NCBI GenBank assembly: GCA_030180135.1
Contig: CM058237.1
Coordinates: 100,452,489-100,516,488, forward strand
Direction: 5' to 3'
Source of the DNA: Orychophragmus violaceus
Lineage: Eukaryota > Streptophyta > Magnoliopsida > Brassicales > Brassicaceae
DNA length: 64,000 nt
Shown: piece after piece, positions 20,217 through 33,322 of the stretch
Numbering within the stretch: position 1 is the stretch's first letter
Layout of the letters: each line of letters begins with the position of its first letter
The notes under the pieces: model-generated
The model's database searches: none
Told to the model about the DNA's origin: nothing
What the model saw: only the letters and a program-made list of their open reading frames with translations
Position numbers and translations under genes: made by a program

Positions 20217-22859
20217 ATGCAGAAGCGTGAAACTCGAAGTAATCCGAACTCGAACCCAATCAATCTCGATCTTGAAGAACTTGGACGTCTAGAGAGGACT
20301 AACAGAAGAGAAAGAAGATAAAGAATGGTAGTACATAGAACAATTCTGGTACGCGATGCTCAAGGTACTCTGAGGGACCAAGATAACAACCCGTACAATG
20401 CTGCTTGGCAAAGGGTTGATGCTGAAGGGAATGTCATCCCTGATCCTCCTGAGCCACCGGAGCAGAACCTGAACCAGGGTCAAGGACAGGCCCGAGGTAG
20501 AGAGATGGTTGTCCATGAGAGGACCTTAGCTGACTACAACAGACCGGATGAGTTTCATGCTAACCGGTCAGCTTTGGTGATTCCTGGCTTTGAGAGGAAT
20601 GATTTTGAGATCAAGACCATCTACTACTCGCTGATGAGACAGAATGCATTCCATGGTCACCCCACAGAGCAGCCTATGGATCACATAGATTCGTTTGAGG
20701 ACATAGTCACTGGCATGAAGTATGATGGAGTTTGCCAGGATTATCTGTTCCTTAAACTCTTTCCGCACAGTCTCGCTGGAGACGCTGGTGCATGGCTGAA
20801 GCAACTGCCACCTGGGCAGTTTGATACTTGGGCAGCCCTGAAGAGTGAGTTCCTGCGTCATTTCTATGATGATGCGCGTTCAGACCAGTCCAGACAGGAC
20901 ATTCTCACATTTTCCCAAGGAGCTGTGGAGCCTTTAAAAGCTGCCTGGATGAGATTCAAGAAGTACCAGCGTGACTGCCCACACCATGGATTCACTGAGG
21001 TCCAGTTGCTTGGTATCTTCTTCAGAGGCATAGATCTGCCATATCAGTCTGCGCTGGATAACTCCAGTAATGCAAACTTCAACACAAGGACTCCTGCACA
21101 AGCTAAGCAGTTGATTGAGAACTTAGTGAGCATCAACAGTTGCAAGACTATGGACGAGAGGAGGAAGAAATCTGGTGGAAGTGTAGAGAATACAGAGATG
21201 GCTGAATTGAGATCTAGAATGGACACAATCTGCAATCTCCTAGCTAATAAGAAAGCTGTCCACTTTGCTCAAGATGTTGAGGTAATTCAGACTGAGGAGG
21301 ACACTCAGGAGGAAGATGTGAATTACATTGGAGGATCTGGTTTCCAAGGGAACAGATTTGGTAATCAGCAGGGTAACAGGTTCTTCAATGGAGGACAAAA
21401 GAGTGCCTTCACAGGCAATCATAACTCTTTTGGACATACTAGTGGTTTTCAGAAACCCTTTGGACAGGGTACTCAGAGAACCTATGTATCTTCATCTTAT
21501 CAGATTCCTCCTGCACCTACAGCTCATGAGAGTAGGATGGAAGCTATGATGGAACATCTAATGGAGAGTCAGACCAAGAGTATAGTTGACAACAATAAGA
21601 AGTTGGATGCTGTCTATGAAGACCTCAATGGGAAGTTTGAGTCCCTGAACACTCACATGAAACAGTTGGACACTCAGGTGAACCAGATTTCCAGCTCTAT
21701 GAAGGGAAAAGGAGTAGCAGACACTCATATTAAGGCCTGGTCTGTATACATTGATGATGGATCTCACCTATGTGAAGGAATGAATCTATGTACAGCTGAA
21801 TTGATGGAGGAGAGTGAAAACTCGGATTTTGGAGAAAATCTCTCGGGTGAAAACTGTGAAAACAGCGTTGCATCGATCGACACACATCTAGTGTCGGTCG
21901 ATGCAGGTCGTGAACAGACAGACTCGCCGGATGATAACAATATTGATGCAGATTTGGAGCTTAATCGCTTGTTCCCTGGAGTGTCTGAGATTACTCAGGA
22001 GGAGATTTATGGACAATTAATTAGACAATATCCCTCAGTATCTGAAGTGATTAAGCAGGAAATTGAAGAGCTTAAGAAGCTAGAGGAGATTGGTGAAGAG
22101 TTGGAAGAAATTCCATCATCTGATGATCCACCATATCACCCATGTGTGCAGAGGTATTTGAACAAGATGTTGCCTTTGGATGAAGAGCTGAAAGATTGGG
22201 TGATTATAGTCCCTCAACAGATAAGTGATGTTCTGTTAACCAAGCTTCCAAAGAAGCTGCCTGATCCTGGGATTTTTGTGCTAAGTTGTTCTATCTTTGA
22301 GGATAGTTTTAGGCGCTCTCTTTGTGATTTAGGAGCTGCTGGAAGTCTTATGCCATACTCTGTGGCAGAGAAGCTGGGAATGCTGGATTTTAAGCCTACT
22401 AGGACCTCTCTTGTCCTAGCTGATCAGTCTATAAGAGTTCCGTAAGGACTTCTTGAGGACATCCCGGTGAGAGTTGGAAACTACTTAGTTCCAACGGACT
22501 TCCTAGTACTGAAATATGGCTGTGATTCGGATGAAGCGTTACTACTTGGAAGACCATTCTTGGCTACATCGGGGGCAGTGATAGATGTTAGACACAGTCT
22601 GATAGACCTCCATCTGGGAGATGAGCCGCTGCATTTTGAGATGGACAAGCTGCGCAAGCCACTGATAGATGGGCAGACCTTCACCATTATGGATGCAGAT
22701 GATGAGCAGCCGGATGATACCGTGATTCTAAATCCTGGAGCACATTTTACTCCTTCTTTTCTTGGACATGAGCATTCTGCAACAGCCTACTCGCCACCCT
22801 GGATGAGGAGACTTGAACGGAGACAGAAAAAGTCTCTGTCAAGTTCTCTTGGTGCCTGA
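20217..22859 (+). pseudogene. gag: Element A gag plus protease-like segment
   Basis: The ancestral start is probably ATG 20217 (MQKRETRSN, compare MPNRHTRSN in element B). TAA at 20319-20321 interrupts it; the frame is then open from ATG 20325 to TAA 22443-22445 and continues in register after it. A Retrotrans_gag capsid segment spans about 20680-21030 (LAGDAGAWLKQLPPGQFDTW, HFYDDARSDQ). It is followed by a variable hinge and a C-terminal retropepsin-like segment with SLCDLGAAGSLMPYSVAEKLG near 22320 and LLLGRPFLATSGAVIDV near 22540. The protease motif reads DLGA, as usual in Athila. A paired module at 21870-21904 is translated within the hinge. Pol is absent. Confidence 0.85.
21870..21904. 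repeat. Paired module 4 (inside element A gag)
   Basis: GCATCGATCGACAC, 7 nt, GTGTCGGTCGATGC. The arms are inverted complements except one position; translated as SIDTHLVSVDAG. Confidence 0.9.
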
Positions 22860-23024
22860 AAGATCTTGTTCGTCCGGTCAAGCTAATGACCTTAAACAAG
22901 CGCTGAGTGGGAGGCAACCCACTGTTTTCGTTTTTGCATTTTGATTTTAGTGTTTTTATAGGATTTTACGCTTGTTTCTGGTTTTGGTGAGTTTTTGTTT
23001 GCAGGTCTCGGATTAAATCGCAGT

Positions 23025-23058
23025 GCGTCGATCGACACACCATTGTGTCGATCGTCAC
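23025..23058. repeat. Paired module 5 (element A 3' region)
   Basis: GCGTCGATCGACAC, 6 nt, GTGTCGATCGTCAC; cores 20 bp apart. Confidence 0.85.
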
Positions 23059-23078
23059 AACACGACAGAAATCGCACT

Positions 23079-23114
23079 GCAGCGATCGTTGCGGTCCTGA
23101 GCAACGATCGACCA
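23079..23114. repeat. Paired module 6 (element A 3' region)
   Basis: GCAGCGATCGTTGC, 8 nt, GCAACGATCGACCA; cores 22 bp apart. Confidence 0.8.
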
Positions 23115-23132
23115 TACACGAAAAATCGCCTA

Positions 23133-23167
23133 GCAACGGTCGATGCACCTAGTGCAACGATCGATGC
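23133..23167. repeat. Paired module 7 (element A 3' region)
   Basis: GCAACGGTCGATGC, 7 nt, GCAACGATCGATGC; cores 21 bp apart. Confidence 0.88.
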
Positions 23168-24214
23168 CTGAGCGACAGAGGTAAAACCCGAGAGAACTTA
23201 ACCATTCCATAAACAAATTTTTATTTTCTTTTTGCCAACCCTTCGCTTGACACTACTGGGGACAGTGTGTCTTAAGTGTGGGGGAGGTTCTACTAACTTC
23301 TTTCTTTTGTTTTCTTAGAGTCATTTAAAAATTTTCAAAATTTTTGTTTTATTGAGTCAAAATTTGTTTAAAGTAAGAAACAATGATTTTTTGAGAAGAT
23401 TAGCAGCACTTGTAGGAACTTAAGTAACCATTGGGATGAAGCTGCAGATTATCTCTGACTATTAGAAAACCCAGACATGGTTCAACCTACTGAGGACACC
23501 CACATCGCTTCAGGTATCAGAGGATCATTTACTGACTTCACCCTAATACTGATTTAGATTTTCTCACCTAAGGGCTTGGTATACTTTGTGTCGGATTCCC
23601 TTGTTAGTTCTGACACAACCTGTAAACCTGTCCTATCTAGTTCCCTTCTCCCCTTCCATAAAAAAAATATATATATAATAAACTGAGGATGAGTTAGTAA
23701 CTCCGAAGTGGTTATGGGAATGGTAGCTGAAACTCTCATATCCTGTGCATCCATGGAATGTATCCAAAGTACACCCCTTAACGGGAAGAGCACTGATAAA
23801 GAAAATAAAATGATACCCAATGGAGAAAAATCAGAATGCTAAGGAAGGGAAAAGAGAAGAAAGGGACTAGAGAAAGATAGTATGGTGGTCTAGAGCTGAT
23901 AAGGTAAGAGTCCATGTGCCTTTGATCGATACTCCTTAGGTGAGACCGCACTTAAATACTTGCAGAAGTCAGTAGGGAGAATTTGAATGCTTGAATGTGA
24001 TTGTGGAGTTTACTTAGGACAGTTGCTAAGTGTGGGGGAAGTATATGTAGGTCTTGATGTCTGCAGGTTGATTCTTTCATGTGGATTACTAAGGGGAATA
24101 TGAGTGTTGCTGCTTCTAGGATGAAAAGAGTTTCTGAAGAGTTTTCAAACCTCTTCACTACATTTTAGTTCTCTGTTTTGCTTGAGGGCAAGCAAAGGCT
24201 AAGTGTGGGGGAGT

Positions 24215-25408
24215 TGATATATCATGGTTTTTACCAGTTTTATGCCATGATATAGTTGTGTTTTTAGTGTCTTTTGTGTTCTTTTAGAGTCTTTTACAGG
24301 TTTAATCAGGTTTGGAGCTAATGTGGAGATTTTGGAGTATTTTGGGAGTTTTGGAGCATTTTGGCCGAGAGTTTAACTCACTGTCCGATTTGATGATCAT
24401 GCATCGATCGACACACCTTTGGTGTCGATCGACACACTAGCGAGATGGGCCGAAATACGGCGGTTAATGAGGTTATGAAGATTTGCAGAAAAGCCCAGAA
24501 AAGTTCCAGTATTTACACAGAAGCCCCAGCCGAGATTATGCCTATATATTTAGAGTTTTGGCTTTTATTTTGGATACGCTTTCATACTTAGAGCTAAGAG
24601 ATTTTTAGAGCTTTTGGGGCTGATCTAATCCTGTACTTCATCTATTTTGGAGAAGATTTTGAACCCCTTTATCTATTTAATTTCTTATATGCAATCTATT
24701 ATTTCTATGATTTCTGTTTCATTAATCATGTCTGAGTAGATTCATAGTTAGGTTTAGGGTTTCTCATTAAGGATTTGATGACTTGCTAGACTTGTTTAAT
24801 TCAGTTAAGGATTCACATGATTATAATGTTCTTCAAACTAAATTGTGCTTAATGCTAGTTCTAACCTGATCAATTAGAATCTAGATCTTATGTTGCTAAA
24901 TACGACACGAGAGTGTGGTTTAGAATCTGAACTATTTAGGTTGAGCAATTAAATTATTCGCAAAGAGATTTGGTTTAGTTTAATTGTGAACATATCGAAC
25001 TTGAAATTAATGCTGGTTTAATCTGTTAGTAATTGCAAAGAGATTTGGATTACTGCACTTAGACTTAGAGGATTTTCGCAAAGAGATTTGGTTAATTCTG
25101 ATTCCGTGATTTGAGTTTTAGAACTGAGTTTAATTTGATCCTGACTGATTAACTTGTCTGCTTGTCTGATTTCCTGAGAATTCCCTAGACTTAGCGCTTT
25201 TAGTTTATTGCTTTCACAACAAATTCCTGCTACTGATTTACTTTATTGCCTTGCTTTTATTTCATTCACCACTTGCTTTATTCTTAGTATTAATCTCTAC
25301 GGTTCTGATCTATCGAGACCAGAGTCTCTGTGGATTCGATACCCTATATACTACATTGACATTACTGTGCACTTGCAGTTAGTATAGGGATTAATTCTTG
25401 ACCTATCA
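24215..25408 (+). repeat. Element A right LTR
   Basis: 1194 bp, matching the left LTR except for roughly 14 substitutions seen by eye. Confidence 0.92.
24401..24435. repeat. Paired module 8 (element A right LTR)
   Basis: Same as module 1; cores 21 bp apart. Confidence 0.9.
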
Positions 25409-26737
25409 AACCCTTTTTCTAAAGCTTCTCTCACGATTTGCTTGAAGATCTTTTTCATTCCCATTGTGAAACGGTGTTTGTCTCCGACATCTCTTACTGG
25501 CTTAACCGCTGCTCATCTCACTCAGTTCTGATCTGAGAGAACCTTCATGAAAAATATCTGTTAAAAAGTTGTTTTCAAAAACCAGCTCTCAACGCTTATA
25601 TGGTTGATGGGTTGCCTTTTGCACCTTTGTCTCAAATCCATTGAAGCCATCAAACTTGTATCCTCAAAAAAATCCCTTGGATTTTCTTCGGAGTGTTTGA
25701 ATCCTTCAAATCTGCCTCATATTTACGTCCAATTTATTTCTCTTTTATTAGGGTAGCTAGTGTTAGTGTTAGTGCCAATCTAACATTTTTATATGTCATA
25801 TTCAAATCTAAAACACTAATTAATATAAATAAGGTTCCAAACTTTATTAAATATATATCAATAAAAAATATTTAAAAATGCCCTTTAATTTTTTTAAATA
25901 TATATTATGAAAAATATATTTAGAAATGCTCCTCTATATTTTTTTCTAAATATATACTAATGAAAAAATATTCTTTTTTTGTTTATCTAGTCGGATGTTC
26001 TAAGACGTAGTTTATCCGGTTTATGTTCGAGACCAGTCATGGTCTGTGGATGGAATAAATTAAAGTTTCAGAATATAGATTTACTTTTACGGCGAGACCG
26101 AAAGTGGTGTACCTTGTTTCATTATCTCCAATTTCCATTTCTTAGGTTTTTTTTAACTGATTTTCTTAGGTTTTTGTGCCTCAATTCTCTACGTATTAAG
26201 ACTTCGATTCACAAAAATTCTAGCTTTTGCTGAAAAATCTCATTCTCAATAGTTTTCTTATATGAAATCCGTCCAAGAATTAATTCAAATAAAAAATCTT
26301 CTGGTAAAAGCAAAATTCTGGACAGCTTATTGGATTTGTGTTATCTTCTTATACAATTCTTGAGAGAAATATGAAGGCGGTGGTGACCGCGAGTAACTCC
26401 GCCAGTCCTCCGATAACGTAGTGGGCTGTGCCAAGTCAAAGACTCAAGACATAAATTTTGAGAGAACTTTTCAAGAGCCTGAGATTTTATTCCTTTTATT
26501 GGAAGATTGGTCGTGCTTAGGTCAATGTGGGTTTTAACACCGGCCATTACTGGAGTTCATGTAGGATTTTGTGTTATCGATTTTCCCACCGGACATAATA
26601 ATTAAAAAAAAGTTTTTGTGTGGCCTGGTTTCTCTCTCCTTATTCTCTCTAGCTTTTTTTCTCACCGACTTCGTTTTTCCAGGAAACTCCTCCGTTGCTT
26701 GGCGGAATCCGTCGACGCCGTGAGGAGTTTCCACCTA
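25409..26737. other. AT-rich sequence between elements A and C, nothing recognised
   Basis: 1.3 kb with only short, motif-free frames. A TAAATATAT-rich patch lies at about 25850-25970. The last 170 bp, ending TTTCCACCTAT, abut the truncated start of element C. It could be old host or repeat DNA. Confidence 0.4.
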
Positions 26738-27297
26738 TAAAAGAGATGTCACAGAACTTCATCCTTAAAGTGGAGGTTTTCGATTGTTGGGGCATTGATT
26801 TCATGGGTCATTTTCCTTCATTCTATGGGAATAAGTTCATCTTGGTTGTTGTGGATTATGTGTCTAAGTGGGTGGAAGCAATAGCTAGTCCAACCAATGA
26901 TGCTTTGGTTGTTCTTAAGTTGTTCTTAAGTTGTTTAAGACCATCATTTTCCCTATATTGGGAGTGCCTCGAATTGTGATAAGTGATGGAGGATCTCATT
27001 TTATCAACAAGGTCTTTTAGAAGCTATTGAGGAAGCATGGTGTTCATCATCGTGTGACGACTCCTTATCATCCTCAGATAAGTGGGCAAGTAGAGGTCTC
27101 TAACAGGCATATTAAGGGGATCTTGGAGATGACAGTTGGAAAGACAAGGAAGGATTGGTCTGCAAAGCTGGATGATGCGCTATGGGCCTATAGGACTGCG
27201 TTTAAGACGCCACTGGGGACTACACCATTTCATCTTCTATATGGGAAAGCATGTCACCTTCCATTTGAGCTTGAACATAAGGCAACATGGGCTTGAA
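26738..27297 (+). pseudogene. Element C integrase core fragment
   Basis: Closely matches element B integrase from MSQNFILKVEVFDCWGID onward. Catalytic residues survive in FDCWGIDFMG, ISDGGSHF and SGQVEVSNR. An 11-bp tandem duplication of GTTCTTAAGTT near 26910-26931 shifts the frame, and a TAG follows near 27018. The frame is interrupted at 27297 by the Pack-CACTA element. Confidence 0.85.
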
Positions 27298-27326
27298 CAC
27301 TACAAGAAATCTGGGTATTGATAGCA
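27298..27326 (+). repeat. Pack-CACTA left terminal inverted repeat
   Basis: 29 bp starting CACTACAAGAAAT and reaching ATTGATAGCA. Matches the complement of 33294-33322 with two mismatches. Confidence 0.92.
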
Positions 27327-28033
27327 GATCATGATAGCACGAATTCACAACTGCTATTAAAAATGGCAAGCTAAGATACCAATTCTATTATAGCATTTAA
27401 TCAACGCTAAGAAAATTTTTTACGGATTTTTACTAAACGAGAAGACGAAATCTCAATTTTTGTCGTTGTAACACTTCTGTCCGCCAAAATTTAGTGAAAA
27501 TATCACTTTGGTACCAAAATAAAAAGTTTTGAGGAAAATTTTGTTTTAAGTCTTTTTCACATTGAAATATAATTCCACAAAAACATAATATCCTAACTGA
27601 TTCTTTTTCTCTGTGTCCTGTCTCTTTCCTTTTTTTCTCAAGCTTTTTTGTTCTTCAATGGATCTCATCTTCCTGGTCTTGACTCTTCGGTAAATCCCAT
27701 CTTCTCTGTATCTGCAATTTCTCACCCTGCCCTTCGTTTCAGTTTAGGGCTTTTCTTCATATTGTGGTTGATTCATATATGATCTCGTTTTAATCTCGAA
27801 TCTTGGCTTTGGGTTTCTTTGATTGAACAGATGGATGAATTGATTAGATAAAGTTGGACACTTTTTTTGCTGTAACGAGTTATTGCACCAGTGAATCGAT
27901 TCCTCTTCATCTTCCTCCTTCGTTCACACTTCTCTCCCCATTCGCTAAAGGTACTGCCTTTTCTCTCCCTCTATCCATCTCTCCGTTTTTCGTTCAGATT
28001 TGAATTCGATTTGTGTGGGCATTTGTTTTTCAG
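27327..28033. other. Pack-CACTA 5' non-coding region
   Basis: TAGCA/TGCTAT subterminal words to about 27410, then AT-rich and CT-rich sequence resembling a 5' UTR and promoter (about 27590-28000). No coding segment recognised. Confidence 0.45.
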
Positions 28034-28471
28034 GATCAGGCGATATTGAATGGTTTGCTACAAACTATGGATTCATTTGGGAGATCGCTCCCAAGTTTGG
28101 AGCCTTGCTTGTTTTTCCTGAGGTTCGTCGATGCCTTATGGAAGCAGGGAAGAAGCTTACAAGAACGCAACCACATTATCGTATCTTACAACTGAGCAAG
28201 CTCTTGCAGATTTTACTGTTTTTGTCAATGATTTGAAAGGGAACTTGTCTGCTGAAGCATGCCCAGTTGTGTTGTTTGGAGGGTCACATGGTGGAAGTAA
28301 GTATGGAATTATTTTTGGAGTGAATTTGTTGTTATTGATGCAACGCAACAATGTTAGCAGCATGGATGAGGCTCAAATATCCTCACATTGCAATTGGAGC
28401 ATTAGCTTCCTCAGCTCCAATTCTTCAGTTTGAAGATATTGTACCTCATCAGACGTTTTATGACATTCTAT
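28034..28471 (+). pseudogene. Captured fragment: S28 lysosomal Pro-X carboxypeptidase
   Basis: After TTTTTCAG the sequence encodes GDIEWFATNYGFIWEIAPKFG. In a shifted frame it continues with MPYGSREEAYKNATTL and the nucleophile region CPVVLFGGSHGG (28276-28293). After a GTAAGT intron comes LAAWMRLKYPHIAIGALASS. These are hallmark segments of plant S28 serine carboxypeptidases, where the nucleophile motif usually reads GGSYGG. About seven residues after LLVFPE are missing, which shifts the frame. The fragment lacks signal peptide, start and C-terminal half, so it is a captured piece, not a gene. Confidence 0.85.
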
Positions 28472-28996
28472 CAAAGACGGCCGAAGAGTCGCCGCGAAGA
28501 AACCTATCTTGTCTACTTCCGAAGACCTCGACAAGTTTCACATGCATTTGCAGCTCTTATGGTCTCTATATCTCTCGTTCCATTCGAAAAGTTTCTTACT
28601 TGCACACATTTTCACACAATATTGATATTCTTACTTTGTTTTTTGCTGTTAGTGAAGCAATCTCGATCATCCGGGTGTGGCTAAGCTACTGGCAGCACAT
28701 GAGAATCCTCCAAATTACATGTTTTCTTTGAGTTCTACGAGTCTGGGACCTTGGCTGAGAAGTTACACGTCGAGGAGTGGTCTCCTAGTATTGATCAAGT
28801 GCTAACGATCATGCTTCAGTTGGGTATGACTTATCTCCGTTGTCTCAAAGAACCTCTTTTATACCATCACGATTTCTTGTGATGGATGCTAAATGGATAC
28901 TAATATGAATCATTTTTACAGAAAAGGCACTGCAGTATCTCCACAATAATGGAATTGTTCATAGAAATGTGAAGCCCGCAAATGTTCTTGTAATTC
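28472..28996 (+). pseudogene. Captured fragment: protein kinase domain
   Basis: Three exon-like pieces of one kinase. They are RRVAAKKPILSTSEDLDKFH (about 28478-28560, ATP-site lysine region), then HPGVAKLLAAHENPPNYMF and SGTLAEKLHVEEWSPSIDQ (about 28655-28823, with a 1-nt loss), then KALQYLHNNGIVHRNVKPAN (28922-28992). The catalytic loop reads HRN at 28960-28968 where active kinases have HRD, so the proton-accepting Asp is lost. AG-ended and GT-started intron-like gaps separate the pieces. The join to the carboxypeptidase piece at about 28472 is abrupt. Confidence 0.8.
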
Positions 28997-29175
28997 TCTC
29001 CTTCCATCGACTAGAATGTTTTATCTTCTTATATGCATCTCTCATATGGAGCCACTTCTTTTGTTTCTCTAGGAAATATATATGTGAAGCTTAAGTGAGC
29101 TTTTGTTTCTTTGTACTTCATTTTACATGTTTACAGATTGGTGATGCTGATACATTGGTTTTACTGTTTGAATAG

Positions 29176-29535
29176 GTTTCAAGTTTGTCATTCTAATGCA
29201 ACACTCTATGTGGAAAACGCTGATGAGTGTATAGTCTTGGACAATGAAGCTCTCTTCGATATCTGCTTCCGTACCCTCGAGCTTGCTAATCCAACATGTG
29301 AGTAAACTCTATATATTAGCCTCAACAAGTAGATTCACCTAATGTACTTTGAGTCCTGACTATTTTTTCTTTGGTCTGTGTTTTACTAGTTGGTGATCTT
29401 AGCCACCTCATCTCAGCTACAATGAGTGTTGTTACATGTTGTCATCGTTTTCTTGGTCAACTGAAATCTAACCTTAGGGAACTCAACCTCAATCCAGGAG
29501 ATGTTCAGACGCTATATGATGTTCAAAATAGGGTT
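29176..29535 (+). pseudogene. Captured fragment: beta-tubulin
   Basis: Exon-like 29176-29297 encodes NATLYVENADECIVLDNEA and DICFRTLELANPT, matching the beta-tubulin central region. GTGAGT at 29298 and TTTTACTAG at 29391-29399 bound an intron, followed by GDLSHLISATMSVVTCC and LGQLKSNLRELN. After that the sequence drifts away from tubulin. Only about 80 codons of a roughly 445-codon protein are present. Confidence 0.85.
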
Positions 29536-31215
<1,680 letters not shown>

Positions 31216-31394
31216 CCCCATTTCTCTCGAGATTGAGCCGACGCCGCCTCTCCCACTTCCCGAATCCGAACCCACCATCGGCTCTCCCTCTGCCTTATTC
31301 CTCTGTGGACTCTCCCTCTGTCTGAATCCACCATGAAAGGTTTTGTTTTGTTTCAGATCTTGATCTCTTTTGTTGGTGTTGAATATATGCTTTG

Positions 31395-31616
31395 GAGAAT
31401 AAGCTATTGAACCCGATGAGGGACATTAAAGTGCAGAAGCTGGTGCTTAACATCTCCGTGGGTGAGAGTGGAGATTGTCTCACCAGAGCCTCCAAGGTTT
31501 TCTTTTGTAATTCGTTACTCTTTGTTTTGTCGATTCACACAGTAAGTACTGGTAGGCTCTAATCGAATCAGTTCTTTTGATAGGTGTTTGAACAATTGAG
31601 TGGCCAGACTCCTTAG
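31395..31616 (+). pseudogene. Captured fragment: ribosomal protein L11 (uL5)
   Basis: 31395-31496 encodes ENKLLNPMRDIKVQKLVLN then ISVGESGDCLTRASK, the N-terminus of cytosolic RPL11. An intron (GT at 31497, AG at 31582-31583) precedes VFEQLSGQTP and then TAG at 31614-31616. The native initiator region is replaced and about three quarters of the protein is missing. The retained intron shows the source was genomic DNA. Confidence 0.88.
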
Positions 31617-31801
31617 AATATGTTCATGTTTGTTCTTTAGAATCTTCACATCTTTGGACGTGATCAATCGGACTTGGAGTCCGCTGTTTGGTAAGGGCCA
31701 AATCAAATGTTGTTGATTTTGGAGATTTTGAGTCCAATGATTTTCGTTGTTGTTTTGAAGATTCATTTAACTTTTATGTTTGGGATTTGTTGTTTTGTTC
31801 A

Positions 31802-31931
31802 GATCTTGTGAATGTGTTTGAGACATTTGTTCCTCAGCTTCTTTTATATCCAAACCCATCAGCTCCATTGAATGGAGAAGCTGCTGCATTGATGATGCGT
31901 GATCGTCCTACTTATGAACAACGAGTTAAAG
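31802..31931 (+). pseudogene. Captured fragment: ubiquitin-conjugating enzyme E2 (UBC4/5-like)
   Basis: One exon between TTCAG and GGTAAC encodes LVNVFETFVPQLLLYPNPS then LNGEAAALMMRDRPTYEQRV, the C-terminal part of UBC4/5/6-type E2 enzymes. The catalytic cysteine region is not included. Confidence 0.85.
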
Positions 31932-33149
31932 GTAACCCAGATTCTCTGTGTCAAGAGATATGTCATAAATTCTGAATAACTGTTAAGTTTCTTGAATTCA
32001 TTCCTTTGATTCAAAACCATTTATATTTGTGTTCTTGAACTTGTTAGTATCTCATTATTAATATCTTGAACTTGTTCTTAACGTGTGTGTGCGTTCTTGA
32101 GATTACCATTTGTAAGCTTAATGTTACTCTGAATATTCCTTATTTTCTATATCATGTTCTTAGTGTAGTGTTTGTGCTGGCTTTAATATGGTGTCTTTTT
32201 GATGATATGTCGATCCTGTTGTTTATAACATGAGTGGAAAGAGGTATTCTGAGTTTTGTTTATCATATACTCAAGAAGATTTGTTTAAAGTTCAACATTC
32301 TTTTTAGTTCCAAGCAGGTTTATGACCATCTGGTTTTCATGTGTACAGGTTTGTAAACACAAGCTTGCTTCCTGAAGGTATGTGTCTTGCTTACACATAT
32401 TTTCTTACTTGCATTTTGAATTTGGAATCTAAAGTCGATTGGGATTCATAGCCCCAATGTTCTCGACATGGGTCATTGACTTCCTTGGTCGAGATGTCAC
32501 AGCTAAATAATTTCTTGTTCTGTCTTGCTACTTTTGCAGGTGAAGTATTCGCAAGAACCAGACAATCAAACCAAGTGTAAAGCTGCGATTTTGTATTTGA
32601 TTCTGTGTCATGCAGTTGGCTATTGACTATTGTTGGTTATTGGCTATTGTTGTAGAAGGCTGGCTGATGCAAGAGGATCAACATGTTGAGGATTGAATAG
32701 ACCAAGTGGAAGCAACTCTAAGTTTGAAGAAATGATAGGAACAATGTTAGGAATATGCTAGAAATTTCTTGATATGTATCTTTTATTATGTTTGTGTAAA
32801 ACATATTTTAAGTTATTAATAAAAAATCAATTTTTAAATATAATTGTTTTTATTTAAATTTAATTGATTTCTAAATAATATTTCATAAAGAATTTAAAAT
32901 AATATTATATAATAAAATTTCAATAGCTCTCATTAATATTAAATATGGCAAAAAAATAAAAGTGTTCATAAGATATACACCAACCATAAAGATTGGTCAT
33001 TATAAATAATAATACAACAACTATAAAACGCTAATATAAAGTATAATACAATTCTAAAATATTGCCACCACAATATGTATTATTGCACGAAAAATATGTT
33101 ACATTAATATATAAAATGACGATTAACAAATGCTACTGTAAAATATACA
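31932..33149. other. Pack-CACTA 3' interior, no gene recognised
   Basis: Contains further splice-site-like sequences (TTTTGCAG|GTGAAG near 32540) and possibly more captured exons that I cannot identify. AT-rich after 32750. Confidence 0.4.
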
Positions 33150-33293
33150 ATCGCATCAAAATTAGCGCTATCGTAGACATATATACGATAGCAGGTCAAA
33201 TTAATGCTATTGTATCTGACTGACCTAAGATAGCAGCGGCAAACATAGCGTTCATGGAAACGCTATCATAGACATATTATAGCGTTTTCGTGG
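33150..33293. repeat. Pack-CACTA right subterminal repeats
   Basis: GCTATCRTA-type words in both orientations (GCTATCGTAGACATA, ACGATAGCA, GATAGCAG, GCTATCATAGACATA). Matching TAGCA words sit inside the left end, as expected for CACTA subterminal binding sites. Confidence 0.75.
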
Positions 33294-33322
33294 TGCTATC
33301 AATACTCATATTTCTTGTAGTG
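33294..33322 (-). repeat. Pack-CACTA right terminal inverted repeat
   Basis: Ends TTTCTTGTAGTG, followed by GAA, the right target duplication. Confidence 0.92.

Larger units (their letters stand above)
22860..24214 (+). other. Element A 3' region with repeated polypurine tracts
   Basis: No ORF of note. It contains three paired modules (23025-23167) and three near-identical purine tracts: AAGTGTGGGGGAGG at 23274-23287, AAGTGTGGGGGAAG at 24028-24041 and AAGTGTGGGGGAGT at 24201-24214. Only the last abuts the LTR. The same kind of region, with GGGGCTTGG and TAGAAAACCC blocks, is seen in elements C (35886-37037) and B (63430-64000). Confidence 0.75.
18751..25408 (+). mobile_element. Element A: non-autonomous Athila-type Gypsy element
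   Basis: LTRs of 1194 bp (18751-19944 and 24215-25408) start TGATATATC and end CTATCA. A TGGCGCCGTTGC primer-binding site follows the left LTR and AAGTGTGGGGGAGT precedes the right LTR. Target duplications are GACCC at 18746-18750 and AACCC at 25409-25413, one mismatch. I count roughly 14 LTR differences, about 1.2 percent. The internal region has gag and a retropepsin-like segment related to element B, but no RT, RNase H or integrase, so it depends on another element. It contains eight of the paired 35-bp modules. Confidence 0.9.
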
